This document shows positions 15,337-24,822 of a stretch of 64,000 nt of DNA, piece by piece. The notes under the pieces were generated by a model. The model was not told the origin of the DNA. It did no database searches and was given only the letters and a program-made list of their open reading frames with translations. Positions within the stretch are counted from its first letter, which is position 1. Each line of letters begins with the position of its first letter. Both the position numbers and the translations under genes were made by a program. The stretch is from Candidatus Nitrospira kreftii (GTDB lineage Bacteria > Nitrospirota > Nitrospiria > Nitrospirales > Nitrospiraceae): contig CP047423.1 of assembly GCA_014058405.1 (NCBI GenBank), positions 3,766,501 through 3,830,500 of the forward strand, read 5' to 3'.

Positions 15337-16401
15337 TTACCGAGGACGCCTTGCATGGCCAATCGGCGGTGAACCGACGGTTGTCGGCTTGCGTACAATC
15401 GAGGACTGACGCTGTGGTGAAGAGAGTGGCTCGCGAGTTTGTTGAGAATCACTACTCACAGCCTGATGGCGATCATAGGCTTTGATGATGTCTTGAACGA
15501 GTCGATGTCTCACAACATCTTTCTCATCGAAGTAGATAAATGCAATGCCTTCGATATCCTGAAGAATCTCCTTGACTTGTATGAGGCCAGACACTCGGTC
15601 ATTCGGGAGGTCCACTTGTGTAATATCGCCGGTGACAATGACCTTGGAATGGAATCCCAACCGAGTGAGGAACATTTTCATCTGTTCAGCCGTCGCATTT
15701 TGTGCTTCATCGAGAATGACAAAGGAATCGTTCAACGTTCTCCCACGCATAAACGCGAGAGGTGCGATCTCAATATCGCCTTTCTCAATCAACCGATTGG
15801 CCCGCTCCATGTCCATCATGTCAAACAGCGCATCATAGAGCGGCCGCAGGTATGGATTTACCTTTTCGTAAATGTCGCCTGGCAGGAAGCCTAGCTTCTC
15901 ACCTGCTTCGACCGCAGGTCGGGCAAGAATAATTCTGCTCACCTCTTTATTTATCAAGGCACTCACCGCCATAGCCATGGCCAAATATGTTTTCCCAGTC
16001 CCAGCCGGCCCGATGGCGATGACGATATCGTGTTGCTCAATCGCTTCGATGTAGGACTTTTGAGTCGGGGATTTTGGGCCGACGAAGCGCTTCTTGGTGA
16101 CAACCATAGCCGACTGACCGAGCACGTCTCTGAGCGAGGCTTCGGGGGTTCGGCGTAAGGCACCCAGCGCGTGAGTCACGTCGTCGGTCTGAAGTGTAAT
16201 TCCCTCGTTGGTAAGGGAGGCAAGTTCTAGGAGAATTCGTTCGGCTTGACGAACAGCGTCGGGGAGGCCATCCAACGTGAGCTCTTCACCACGTGCAGAT
16301 AGCCGGACACCCAGTTCGTCTTCGATCAACTTGAGATGTCGGTCATGGTGACCGAATAGGACAGCGGTGTTGGTACCTTCTCGTAGTTTGAGTTTACGCA
16401 C
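15337..16401 (-). CDS. phoH: PhoH-family ATPase
   Basis: This is a 354-residue cytoplasmic ATPase with P-loop AIGPAGTGKTYLA near residues 130-142 and Walker B FVILDEAQNAT. Residues 1-110 form the small N-terminal domain usual for PhoH. The family is tied to RNA metabolism and is regularly encoded next to ybeY, as here. The start is a GTG at 16401; an in-frame stop lies a few codons upstream and no better start is seen, although the purine-rich ribosome site is rather far away. A 30-residue Ser/Arg/Pro-rich tail ends the protein. Confidence 0.93.
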   Translation of the reverse strand: MRKLKLREGTNTAVLFGHHDRHLKLIEDELGVRLSARGEELTLDGLPDAVRQAERILLELASLTNEGITLQTDDVTHALGALRRTPEASLRDVLGQSAMVVTKKRFVGPKSPTQKSYIEAIEQHDIVIAIGPAGTGKTYLAMAMAVSALINKEVSRIILARPAVEAGEKLGFLPGDIYEKVNPYLRPLYDALFDMMDMERANRLIEKGDIEIAPLAFMRGRTLNDSFVILDEAQNATAEQMKMFLTRLGFHSKVIVTGDITQVDLPNDRVSGLIQVKEILQDIEGIAFIYFDEKDVVRHRLVQDIIKAYDRHQAVSSDSQQTREPLSSPQRQSSIVRKPTTVGSPPIGHARRPR

Positions 16402-16439
16402 GAGCGATGGTTGGTCTCCCTCCTACATCAACGCTGTGT

Positions 16440-16469
16440 ATTGTAGCAGACAAGAAAAAGTCTAGACAA
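16440..16469 (-). promoter_or_regulatory. Sigma-70-type promoter for phoH-ybeY-ftsY
   Basis: On the minus strand TTGTCT (16464-16469) and TACAAT (16440-16445) are separated by 18 bases. The -10 hexamer matches five of six positions and lies about 40 bases before the phoH GTG start. Confidence 0.5.
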
Positions 16470-16494
16470 GCAGATGCAAGATCCTATTGAAACT

Positions 16495-17466
16495 TCAGGC
16501 TCCAGGCGGGGCAGATGAGGTTTCACGGGTCAGAGTCACATCGAACTCCTGAGTTGCTAGACCTCCATGCTCGTCTTTCGCAACAACTTTGACATGAAAT
16601 GTTCCCTGTTGATCTGTCGAGATCTGCCACCCAATATGACCTGATTCCGAACTGATGACCATACCGGGAGGAGCCATCTCCAAGTGATAGGTTAACCGAT
16701 CACCGTCTGGATCAAGCGCTTGTACCGAGTAATCAAACCGATCCTGAACAGCTGCGGGAGGAGGAGTTGATACAATCGTTGGGCCACTATTTCCTAATGC
16801 TAACGGTTCGGATTTCAAGGAATGCCCTGAGCCAGCTGGATCACTAGCTCTCACTTCAACCGAGATTCTATCAGGAGCGGCAAGGCCGGTTGTATCGAGA
16901 ATGGGATCTTCCCCCTCCTTAATGACGGTGTCATTGCGATACCACCTATAGGTGAGGTCGACACGGTCATGGTCCGGGTCACTCGCCTCAACCTGTGCTT
17001 CAAGCCTATCCCCAGCTCGAGCCGTCTGAGGCATGAGTGAAACGGCTGTCACCCTTGGTGAGGCATTGCTGACGACAATGCCTGCCGTTCGATATGGCTG
17101 CCCCTTGTTCGCACCGTCTGTCGGAATGATCTCCACAGACACCGTTTGCCCACGCCTGAAAAATTCGGGGGGCAATGTCGCATTCGTTTGACTCGCGATG
17201 GGTGCGTTATCCACATACCATTGATAGAGAAAAGAAACCGTTTCTCGCTCTGGGTCTTCAGCCTGAATCTGCACGGCGACGGGTGCAGACTGGGAAAGCG
17301 GAGTATTGATGATTACGGCCGTGGCTATGACCGGCGGTCGATTACCTGAGGCACGAGTAGCTTGCGCAGTCGCCTCACCCCCCTCGCCGCCGGTACAAGC
17401 ACTAACCAGCGCTATCCCCGTTAACAGCAACCCACTCTGTATGCCGTTGTATATGCGACTCGACAT
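16495..17466 (-). CDS. Lipoprotein with Ig-like/cadherin-like repeats
   Basis: This is a 323-residue protein with a lipoprotein signal ending in the lipobox VSAC (near residue 24), so it is probably anchored to a membrane by lipid. The mature part holds three beta-sandwich repeats of about 90 residues. Each contains a phrase like DPERETVSFLYQWYVDN, DPDHDRVDLTYRWYRND or DPDGDRLTYHLEM, typical of cadherin-like or putative Ig domains that bind calcium or partners. It lies directly downstream of the PilY1-like gene in the same direction and may be the last gene of that pilus operon. A pilus-linked surface or periplasmic role is inference. Confidence 0.78.
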   Translation of the reverse strand: MSSRIYNGIQSGLLLTGIALVSACTGGEGGEATAQATRASGNRPPVIATAVIINTPLSQSAPVAVQIQAEDPERETVSFLYQWYVDNAPIASQTNATLPPEFFRRGQTVSVEIIPTDGANKGQPYRTAGIVVSNASPRVTAVSLMPQTARAGDRLEAQVEASDPDHDRVDLTYRWYRNDTVIKEGEDPILDTTGLAAPDRISVEVRASDPAGSGHSLKSEPLALGNSGPTIVSTPPPAAVQDRFDYSVQALDPDGDRLTYHLEMAPPGMVISSESGHIGWQISTDQQGTFHVKVVAKDEHGGLATQEFDVTLTRETSSAPPGA

Positions 17467-17515
17467 ACTCTTGGTTGACTCTCAGTTCTGCCCTAAATAG
17501 CGCTAACCGGAATTC

Positions 17516-20500
17516 CTAATCTCGCTGATGCACCCAGTTCACGTAACGGCTGTAATTACCTTCAAGATTCACGTTTCCTTGCGTAAATGCTCCGGTAGAC
17601 ATCTGAACGTTATAACTACAACCTTGTCCGCAATGGATTGTTCCGCTTGATGCAAGTCCGGTCCCTAAAGACGTTTTGGAATTCACGTTGGTATTGCCCC
17701 CTGAGGTTGTCGTGCCGATAACAGGAGATGTCGACGCCGTTCCGGTCTTGTAGAACAGCGCATACAAGTAACTCGCTCCATCAGATGCACAGAAGTCGTT
17801 CGTCGGTGCAAAGGTCGGAAAGAAAATTGTGCCTGCCACCAATGTCGGATTGACCACGGAACGTTCGGCAGCATAATTGGTAGTCACGAGGGTCACGGGA
17901 TCGGTGATATTGACAGGACCGGGCATTGTGACACGCCACCCATCCTTCGTAGCGACCAAGCCGATCATCGACGTGTTCCCGGTTCCGTTGAAGCTGGTGA
18001 CACCAGGGTTGGTCGGATCGGTCACCTGATTGGTACTGCCGCTACAGACAATGCAAATCACAGCATTCGTAACATCCACCAGATCATTATCATGACAACT
18101 CACAGTCGAACTCTCGTTACACATGGCATTCATCACAGAGTCCTTGATTCCAAAGAGGCGCTGAAGGGTGTTATCGACCTTGTCGGTGTTGCTCAAATAT
18201 CGACCCGTTCCAAAAAAGACCCACATCTTATCGGTATCGTCCAGAGTCACGGACGGAGCCGATGCGGAGGGTCCGACTTCCACTGTCGTCCCGAGAGAGG
18301 CATCATAAAACGTATCGATCACTTCCGTTGGAGTCCGGGTGGCTCCGTTAGCAATACCCCAATTCGTCGGACTGCAGGGCGCAGTGGCACAACCCATCGT
18401 GAGGCGATAGAGCTTCCCCCGCCATGGTAAGGCCCCATCGTGGGCCGTTCGGACCGAGTAGGCCACATCCGTCCTCCAGTCGGAATCCTTATCAACTGCG
18501 ACCACATGCCCCATGAATGATTGCCAGGAACCGATCGGCATAGTCGTCAAACTGCCACCCGCAGCGACTTTTGGTCCATTTTTGAGGTCGACCGTATAGA
18601 GCTTTGCCGTCTGAGGCGAAGCAGCGGTGAGATCCGCGTGGTACCCGTTCGGTCCCGATCCAAACAGGACATACCATTTCTCATTGGTCGGATCGATGGG
18701 ACTATCGGTCTTCGGGTTCATGCGAGCCACAGCCGGATAACTGGTGGTCAGTCCGAGTCCACTGTCACTAAACACCCAGAGCAACTTTGGATCGACCTCC
18801 GGGTTTGTGATATCCAAGGCAAAGTAGGCGCTATAGAATGTTCGGGACACTCCCCCGATCGTGGTCGTCATCGCAGGAGCACCCGAGCCTGCAGCACAGT
18901 TTCCACAGCTGCCGCCCATCCGAAATCCACCGATTAACACGGTTCCCCAACCTCCGGGATGATCAGCATCCGGCGTAAAGATCCGAGCTTCCGCGATCGT
19001 CGGTTTCAGATCGACGTAGTACACATGCGTGTAGTCTGTCCTAGCAAGCCACTGGAGGTGTGGTAACAATTCCTGCGGAATGAACGACCAGAGTTCTGAG
19101 CCAAGATTCGCGCCGCTTGAATTGTCTGATGGATTCTTGGTGTACCAACCATGCTCTACGGCAGCTGCTGTCGTAGGATCGTCGCCTTTATGGTAGTAGC
19201 CTCCGTTGAAGGCGTGGAGCATGCCGTCATTCGCGCCGACATAGACAACCTGACGTCTGGTTCGATACTTGGCGTAAAAGGCCGTGTACGTCGGATCTCC
19301 GAATGCCAGATCGTAGCGCGCCTTAGGAGCACCCACCACAGTCGGAGTCGAGTGAATGGGATCACCTAGCTTCCAGACCTTATAGTTTCCGCTTCCGACC
19401 GGGACCTCCAACATCCTAGTCCGTAGCCCAGCGATCTCATCACCGCGAATGAAGTTGATTAAATTCGTGGCATTCGTACTCCCGGCGCAGGTATCCCCTG
19501 CATACCGCAGATAGTCTCGAAGTGCCGCACAATTAGCCGCACTGAACTCAATCTGTTCTGTGGAGTCGACAATCCCATCGTTATCGACATCGACCCACGT
19601 GAGGACCTTACGGGAGGCTGACGTCGCATTTGCGAGTTCTTTGCCTGCTTCCCAGATAGGTGTAATCGATTTAAGATCGCCGGTAAAGGTGGGCGTCATA
19701 CTGTCAGCCACTCCATCCGCGTTGGCATCTGCAAACTTATCGACGAGGACTTTCTGATAGGTCGGACTCGTGGGAACATTGTCGTACCGTGTCGTCACAA
19801 TCAAGTCTTGATCATACGTCAGCGTGCCGTCTTGATTCGTATCTTCTCGAAAATTACCGAACCCATCGATAAAGAGTGCGTGGGCATAGCCCGTCCACTT
19901 CACGTTCGCGCCACCTTGACCAACGTCACTGGTAAAAAAATAGGCTTGATAGATCGAGCCTTCACCAGTCGACGAGGTCGCCAGGACCGAAATCGACGTC
20001 CCGGATGCGCTCTTGCGTAAAATTGCCGTCAGTGAAGCCAGCAACCGTTCTTGCAAATCATCGACGTTCGAGGATTCGAAGTAGGTATCGGGAATCCCAT
20101 CAGCACCCGAGGCGCCAGTTTGGTTATTCACTTTGTCCCATTCACTGGTAAGGTCGGGAAGATTGTTGCCATTCGTGTCCTCAAAACCACCCAACTGCGC
20201 GGCATGCATCAGAATTTCTCGACCGGAGATGTTGCCGAAGGCATAGAACGTATACACAGTGAGGTTTTGTAGGCCCTGGAGACAATGTCCCGATACCCCC
20301 AACACAGGGATTGTTCCATCTGCAGTTCCGCTGCATGGACGAAGATCATTAATGTGTGCCCAGTAGGCCACGTCATCCAGATAGTGTCGGCCACTGTCTA
20401 CATAGTCTGTGCGATGTTGTTTCAATAGAACGTTATTAGGTGTTGCCGGATCGTTGTTGCACGTACCACCAGGTGGATCAACAAACGGCACACCACGGTT

Positions 20501-21907
20501 TCCAACACAATACGTACCGGCATAGGGCTGGGCATTGGCATTGGCATATTGGTTAATGCTGGCAGGAACACCCTGGTCCTGAGTCGGCTCACCATCCGTA
20601 AACACCATCACAAAGGTCTTGCAGCAACGGACCTGTGTCGAAGTGCTCGCCCAAGCGGGAGTATGGTTACTGCCGTAGAAGAAGGGATCGCGCCCGCACG
20701 CATTATTAATATACCCAGGCGGGCAGACCTCCGGCGCTGTGAGGGCTGAGATCTCCGCTCCGCCGATTCCCCCCACACCCGAGTTTCCAAATGAAACCCC
20801 GTTCGAGGTTCCACCGGAGAAGGCGATCGGATAGACATACTGAGTGGTATAAAATGCCGAGTTGATCTGTGCCACATACCGAGCCACTTCGTAAAGCGAT
20901 TCAGCCAGTGGCGTCCAGGTGGCTGGAAATGCTTCGTCGACTGCGTCTACCATCGCCGCCGTGTTGGTATTAAACGTCTCCACCGTGGTGCCGGCAAAAT
21001 CGATCGTCTGACGACTTCCTGCGCCGGTCAAGATGCGAAGTCCGTTGTCTGCCCCACTGTTGTTGAAAACCGCCAGCGCAAACCTAGCCTGCGGACCGAT
21101 CTGCTGAATGACACCGGTCGGCTCACTATACATCGCGAAGGCAATTTGATTGAGCTCTGTTTCAACAAAGCCACCACTATCTGGACAAGTCGTACCGGTA
21201 TCGTCGTCGATGCACATGTCGCCATCGTCTTCAATATGTATATAGATGTTGTTCGGTGTCCCTGAATACGTCGCAGCCGGGATACGCCCGACATAAGTGA
21301 GATCTGCGTTGCTACCATTAGGTTGAGGTACAGCCGGTGTCGTTTCCGTATTGAGGCCGGTCCCGCTCTGAGCTCTCACCGTCGGCAAGGACGGTGTCCC
21401 ATACGGTTTACAGGTGGAATCAGGATTCCGTGCCGGGCTAAATCCATTTTGGCATTGGCCCCCGTTCATTGCCTTCTTCACCGCATCGAACCGGCGGAAT
21501 GTGGCCCAGTTCACGAAATTTCCGTCGTATTCAGTCGCAGGGCAGGGAGTGTTCAAGGCGACCTTTGCCCCAACTCCAAGTTCGAACCTGTTATCGGTCG
21601 CATCCCACACGTAACAACGCATAGGATCGGCGAACCCGGAATAGCGCGTCGTCGCGACAAAGCTGGTCGTGGTCGACGGGGTACCATCGGGCAAGGTCCC
21701 GCAACTGGTCGCTTCACAAGCCCGATTCCTCATACTTCCCGAATTGTCCATCAGGATGATGATATTGGGCGCGACCTGATCCGAGACGAAGGGCGGAGCA
21801 GACGCGTACTGATCCATTGTCTGGGCTGACGCGGTCAATGTCCACGCGAGGCCGGCCGCCATTATGATCCCTACAGCTCCTGGGAAGGCCTGTGTCTTGC
21901 GTTTCAT
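17516..21907 (-). CDS. pilY1: PilY1-like type IV pilus tip protein with VWA domain
   Basis: This is a 1463-residue exported protein. After a signal peptide (GAVGIIMAAGLAWTLTASAQ) comes a von Willebrand A domain with metal site DNSGSM, then a long middle part, and a C-terminal PilY1-type beta-propeller (for example VYVGANDGMLHAFNGG and LIGGFRMGGSCGNC). Calcium-loop-like stretches occur: DVDNDGIVD, DTNQDGTLTYD and DANADGVAD. PilY1 proteins sit at the pilus tip, mediate adhesion and mechanosensing, and promote pilus assembly. The start at 21907 is chosen because GGAGGAGG lies just upstream and it begins the signal peptide. It is the distal gene of a fimT-pilV-pilW-pilX cluster, the usual place for pilY1. 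Confidence 0.93.
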   Translation of the reverse strand: MKRKTQAFPGAVGIIMAAGLAWTLTASAQTMDQYASAPPFVSDQVAPNIIILMDNSGSMRNRACEATSCGTLPDGTPSTTTSFVATTRYSGFADPMRCYVWDATDNRFELGVGAKVALNTPCPATEYDGNFVNWATFRRFDAVKKAMNGGQCQNGFSPARNPDSTCKPYGTPSLPTVRAQSGTGLNTETTPAVPQPNGSNADLTYVGRIPAATYSGTPNNIYIHIEDDGDMCIDDDTGTTCPDSGGFVETELNQIAFAMYSEPTGVIQQIGPQARFALAVFNNSGADNGLRILTGAGSRQTIDFAGTTVETFNTNTAAMVDAVDEAFPATWTPLAESLYEVARYVAQINSAFYTTQYVYPIAFSGGTSNGVSFGNSGVGGIGGAEISALTAPEVCPPGYINNACGRDPFFYGSNHTPAWASTSTQVRCCKTFVMVFTDGEPTQDQGVPASINQYANANAQPYAGTYCVGNRGVPFVDPPGGTCNNDPATPNNVLLKQHRTDYVDSGRHYLDDVAYWAHINDLRPCSGTADGTIPVLGVSGHCLQGLQNLTVYTFYAFGNISGREILMHAAQLGGFEDTNGNNLPDLTSEWDKVNNQTGASGADGIPDTYFESSNVDDLQERLLASLTAILRKSASGTSISVLATSSTGEGSIYQAYFFTSDVGQGGANVKWTGYAHALFIDGFGNFREDTNQDGTLTYDQDLIVTTRYDNVPTSPTYQKVLVDKFADANADGVADSMTPTFTGDLKSITPIWEAGKELANATSASRKVLTWVDVDNDGIVDSTEQIEFSAANCAALRDYLRYAGDTCAGSTNATNLINFIRGDEIAGLRTRMLEVPVGSGNYKVWKLGDPIHSTPTVVGAPKARYDLAFGDPTYTAFYAKYRTRRQVVYVGANDGMLHAFNGGYYHKGDDPTTAAAVEHGWYTKNPSDNSSGANLGSELWSFIPQELLPHLQWLARTDYTHVYYVDLKPTIAEARIFTPDADHPGGWGTVLIGGFRMGGSCGNCAAGSGAPAMTTTIGGVSRTFYSAYFALDITNPEVDPKLLWVFSDSGLGLTTSYPAVARMNPKTDSPIDPTNEKWYVLFGSGPNGYHADLTAASPQTAKLYTVDLKNGPKVAAGGSLTTMPIGSWQSFMGHVVAVDKDSDWRTDVAYSVRTAHDGALPWRGKLYRLTMGCATAPCSPTNWGIANGATRTPTEVIDTFYDASLGTTVEVGPSASAPSVTLDDTDKMWVFFGTGRYLSNTDKVDNTLQRLFGIKDSVMNAMCNESSTVSCHDNDLVDVTNAVICIVCSGSTNQVTDPTNPGVTSFNGTGNTSMIGLVATKDGWRVTMPGPVNITDPVTLVTTNYAAERSVVNPTLVAGTIFFPTFAPTNDFCASDGASYLYALFYKTGTASTSPVIGTTTSGGNTNVNSKTSLGTGLASSGTIHCGQGCSYNVQMSTGAFTQGNVNLEGNYSRYVNWVHQRD

Positions 21908-21970
21908 GGCCCTAACCTCCTCCGCTCTGATACAACCTTCGTCCTTCACTCGTGTCACCTCGTGCTCATG

Positions 21971-22348
21971 CTATTGCGGCAAGTAGACAATCAGGAAATC
22001 TATGGTGTTGCCGGCGCCCTTCTTGAGATGAAACTTCACCTCCTGATCGCGTTTGACAACCTCGGGCGGAAACACGTTATCTTCTTGGTCTCGAATTTCT
22101 ACGTCTGGGTCTACCAGGTATTCTTTTCCGTTGATGAAGAGGGAGCGAGACTCAACCGACGTCACGACTCCAGCCTGTAACCCGTTCATAATATGCATGG
22201 GAATTGGGTCAAGTGCCTGAGCCGACGGTGCATACCCACAGATCATGCTCAAGACTGTAACCAAAACACTCACTCCGAGTGTGGCAGATAGGCGCGCCGC
22301 CACTCTCTTACCATTGCGATGGGCATGTCTCAGTGCGTTGATCTTCAT
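21971..22348 (-). CDS. Small exported protein of a pilus operon, unknown function
   Basis: This is a 125-residue protein. Residues about 19-45 form a signal peptide or membrane segment (ATLGVSVLVTVLSMICG ... SAQA). The mature part is about 80 residues and predicted beta-rich, with phrases VVTSVESRSLFINGKEYLV and GAGNTIDFLIVYLPQ. I do not recognise the family. It lies between the pilX-like and pilY1-like genes, so a part in export, folding or tip assembly of the pilin-like proteins is a reasonable guess, no more. The canonical pilE position in minor-pilin operons is nearby, but this protein lacks a prepilin cleavage site. Confidence 0.6.
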   Translation of the reverse strand: MKINALRHAHRNGKRVAARLSATLGVSVLVTVLSMICGYAPSAQALDPIPMHIMNGLQAGVVTSVESRSLFINGKEYLVDPDVEIRDQEDNVFPPEVVKRDQEVKFHLKKGAGNTIDFLIVYLPQ

Positions 22349-22367
22349 GATTATCGTCCCCTCTCAA

Positions 22368-22988
22368 CTATGTGCCGTTCGCACTCCTCTTGACACACCC
22401 TTCACCAGTTGTATTGAGGCAATCGAACGTGGCAATGACGCGGCTTGTGGCGCCAGTGGCCGTGTTGGCCGCGAGACAATCGACTCGATAGTATTGATCG
22501 TAGGTCGGCTTGTCGGGATCGGCGAAATCACTGCCGGTCCTGCGCTTGGAATACAGAAAATCTATGTCTCCGTTGACCACATATCCGTTGACATTCATGA
22601 CCAGATTTGGAGCATTTCCCGTTCCAACCGCAATATCCCCATGGTTCCGGAGCGTGCCGTTGATTTCCTGAGTAAACACTCCCTGATTAGCCGCGGGTAC
22701 CGGTCCCTGCGGTGCGATCAGGGCGGCGGCTGGCCCTGTCATCTGAGGATCGTCAATCGTCAATCGAATCGCTCGAACCGCCGACCCCACACAGGCTTCT
22801 GCGGCGTCAGTACCTTCCTCAACCATGCGTATCGCTCCGGCCATGGAGTTTTCCATTCCTGTTATGGTGAGCGCGGCAACGCCGAGGGCTCCTATAATCA
22901 GCATCAACAGCATCGTCGTCATGAAGGAAGTTCCTCGCTCATTAGCGAGCCCCCCTCGTTGATGCGAAGCCACATAAGTAGACAACAT
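22368..22988 (-). CDS. pilX: PilX-like minor pilin-family protein
   Basis: This is a 206-residue protein with a PilX-type N-terminus: a short basic and hydrophilic leader, then ERGTSFMTTMLLMLIIGALG forming the membrane helix. PilX-type proteins belong to the minor-pilin complex that primes type IV pilus assembly. The gene begins two bases after the pilW stop. The mature region carries cysteines at VGSAV-adjacent and C-terminal positions that could form disulfides. Name assigned by position and N-terminus, as the rest of the protein is poorly conserved in this family. Confidence 0.8.
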   Translation of the reverse strand: MLSTYVASHQRGGLANERGTSFMTTMLLMLIIGALGVAALTITGMENSMAGAIRMVEEGTDAAEACVGSAVRAIRLTIDDPQMTGPAAALIAPQGPVPAANQGVFTQEINGTLRNHGDIAVGTGNAPNLVMNVNGYVVNGDIDFLYSKRRTGSDFADPDKPTYDQYYRVDCLAANTATGATSRVIATFDCLNTTGEGCVKRSANGT

Positions 22989-22990
22989 AG

Positions 22991-24220
22991 TTAAAGCCTT
23001 TGGTTGCGGAGTTCGATCGTCCGAGTCAAAATCCGGCGACGAAACTGGAAATAGGCCGATTGTTGAGCGGCAGATGCAGTGTCTCCCAGTGCAAAGAGCC
23101 CGGTCGCATGGTTGTGATCGCTAATGACGGGAAAAGTCGTTGTGTGCACAGGTGTTGCTTGACCTTCTCCCATCCCTTGGTCGGCTCTGGTCTGGCGGGC
23201 CACAATGTTCACCTGCACCAACCGAATCGTTCTCGGGGTCATAAAAGCGCCATATGGCCCGGCTGTGCCGAACCAATTGCGGTCTGTGATGAAATCCGCC
23301 TGGTCAAACTGATTCGACAGGTTGAGATCATCCGGCTGCAGATCAGGCAATCCATTATTGACACGCGGATCGCAGCCATCGCAGGCGTAGGCTAGTTGAA
23401 GATCTTCCACCCCATCCATGATGGGAATGCATCCTGAATTCACCTGATTGCAGTTAGGGGGACCGCCTGGCCCCACCAGCACGGCTGGAACAGCGCCACG
23501 GACCAGACAAGGTGCATTGCCTTGACAAAGATTAAGATTGTCCGGAGGAGGGATGACTTGATAGGTGATACACTGCAGCAAATAGACCTGCGTTCCCGTT
23601 CCAAAAGCCGTAGGGGCAGGAATGGCTGGATTTAGGGTGAGACCTCCTGGACTGACCGCCTGTATGGTTGAGCCAGCCATGCCTCCGATTGAAACCGGCA
23701 TACCAAGTAATGCCGCCCCACCACCGGGGATCGTATTCCCCATCGCTGTCGTCGCATTGGCCGGCATGGGTATATTCGCAATCGGCGTTTGCAGACCTCC
23801 GATGGTTCCAGGAGCCCCCGGAACAAAGACTTGCCACAATGGTCCCACTGCAGCGATGGAATTCGTCATCGGCACGACCATCGAGACAGTATCCGGCCCG
23901 GTATCCCCTCCAAGAGGATTGTTATCGCCTGGCACGAGGGCATACGGGGTACCGTTGATGTGACACCCTCCCACCGTGGTTGTCAGGCCCCGCATCCCGA
24001 ACCCGGCTAGTTTCAGATCAGCCGTGATCATATCCAAGGCATTTCGAGCTGTGGCCTGGGTGCTACTGACCTGTCCGGTAATGCGCGTGGTCTTCTGACT
24101 GACAACGAGTGCTCCGAATCCTGCCGCAACGATAGCAGCGGTCATCATGGTGGCCACCATGATTTCCACCAAAGTGAAGCCACTTTGATTCCAGGCCAAC
24201 AATTTAAGCGATGGTCTCAT
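22991..24220 (-). CDS. pilW: PilW-like minor pilin
   Basis: This is a protein of about 409 residues with a canonical prepilin leader and cleavage site: NQSG|FTLVEIMVATMM, with Glu at mature position 5. After the N-terminal helix the protein is much longer than a typical pilin and rich in Pro/Gly/Asn, with several Cys pairs (for example CDGCDPRVNNG). ATG at 24220 is chosen since GGGAG lies upstream and the leader then has normal length. It belongs to the fimT-pilV-pilW-pilX-pilY1 order that forms the pilus initiation and tip complex. Confidence 0.85.
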   Translation of the reverse strand: MRPSLKLLAWNQSGFTLVEIMVATMMTAAIVAAGFGALVVSQKTTRITGQVSSTQATARNALDMITADLKLAGFGMRGLTTTVGGCHINGTPYALVPGDNNPLGGDTGPDTVSMVVPMTNSIAAVGPLWQVFVPGAPGTIGGLQTPIANIPMPANATTAMGNTIPGGGAALLGMPVSIGGMAGSTIQAVSPGGLTLNPAIPAPTAFGTGTQVYLLQCITYQVIPPPDNLNLCQGNAPCLVRGAVPAVLVGPGGPPNCNQVNSGCIPIMDGVEDLQLAYACDGCDPRVNNGLPDLQPDDLNLSNQFDQADFITDRNWFGTAGPYGAFMTPRTIRLVQVNIVARQTRADQGMGEGQATPVHTTTFPVISDHNHATGLFALGDTASAAQQSAYFQFRRRILTRTIELRNQRL

Positions 24221-24278
24221 CGGGCGCTCCCTACAGATCGTCACACGCATACTCATTCATCGACTCATCATGAGATGG

Positions 24279-24803
24279 CTATTCCGGTTCGATCAGCGTT
24301 TGGAACGCTACGGCTCGTGCCCGCTGTCCTGCCCCACGGTCATTCCACTGAAGCTGTACCGTCAACTGCACCGCGCTGGAATCAGGTCTGAGCGGAAGCA
24401 CCGGAGCAGCCTGTACCGTGCCGCGCACGTTTAATAGGTTCGTGGCCAAAACCAATGTTCGCCACTGCGTGCAATCACCTTGAATTCCTCTTGTCGCGGG
24501 AATCGAGGGCGCCACAGAGAAGAAGGGCACAGGTGGAGGAGGAGCTGGAATTCCACCCGCCAAACAATTCCCCGGCCCTATCGTATCGATATTGTTGTAG
24601 GCCCACGCGAACCGTCGATTACTTTGGATTCTTTCCATCATGTCGGCGGCAACATTGGTGACGACCGACAAGTCGTTGGCATCCACGTTCTTCGAAAAAG
24701 ACACCCCCTGCATGGCAGCCATACCCATGACTCCCACGCCTAGAATGGCGGCGGAGATCATCACTTCTGCCAACGTAAATCCCTTTTCATTGCGTAGCTT
24801 CAT
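24279..24803 (-). CDS. pilV: PilV-like minor pilin
   Basis: This is a protein of about 174 residues with prepilin motif NEKG|FTLAEVMISAAI (Glu at +5) followed by GVGVMGMAAMQG, the characteristic PilV N-terminal helix. The C-terminal region is beta-rich and contains two Cys (GNCLAGG and GDCTQW) that may pair. ATG at 24803 gives a short basic leader. The gene follows the fimT-like gene closely and precedes pilW. Confidence 0.85.
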   Translation of the reverse strand: MKLRNEKGFTLAEVMISAAILGVGVMGMAAMQGVSFSKNVDANDLSVVTNVAADMMERIQSNRRFAWAYNNIDTIGPGNCLAGGIPAPPPPVPFFSVAPSIPATRGIQGDCTQWRTLVLATNLLNVRGTVQAAPVLPLRPDSSAVQLTVQLQWNDRGAGQRARAVAFQTLIEPE

Positions 24804-24822
24804 GATCCGTTCACCTTCTGGC

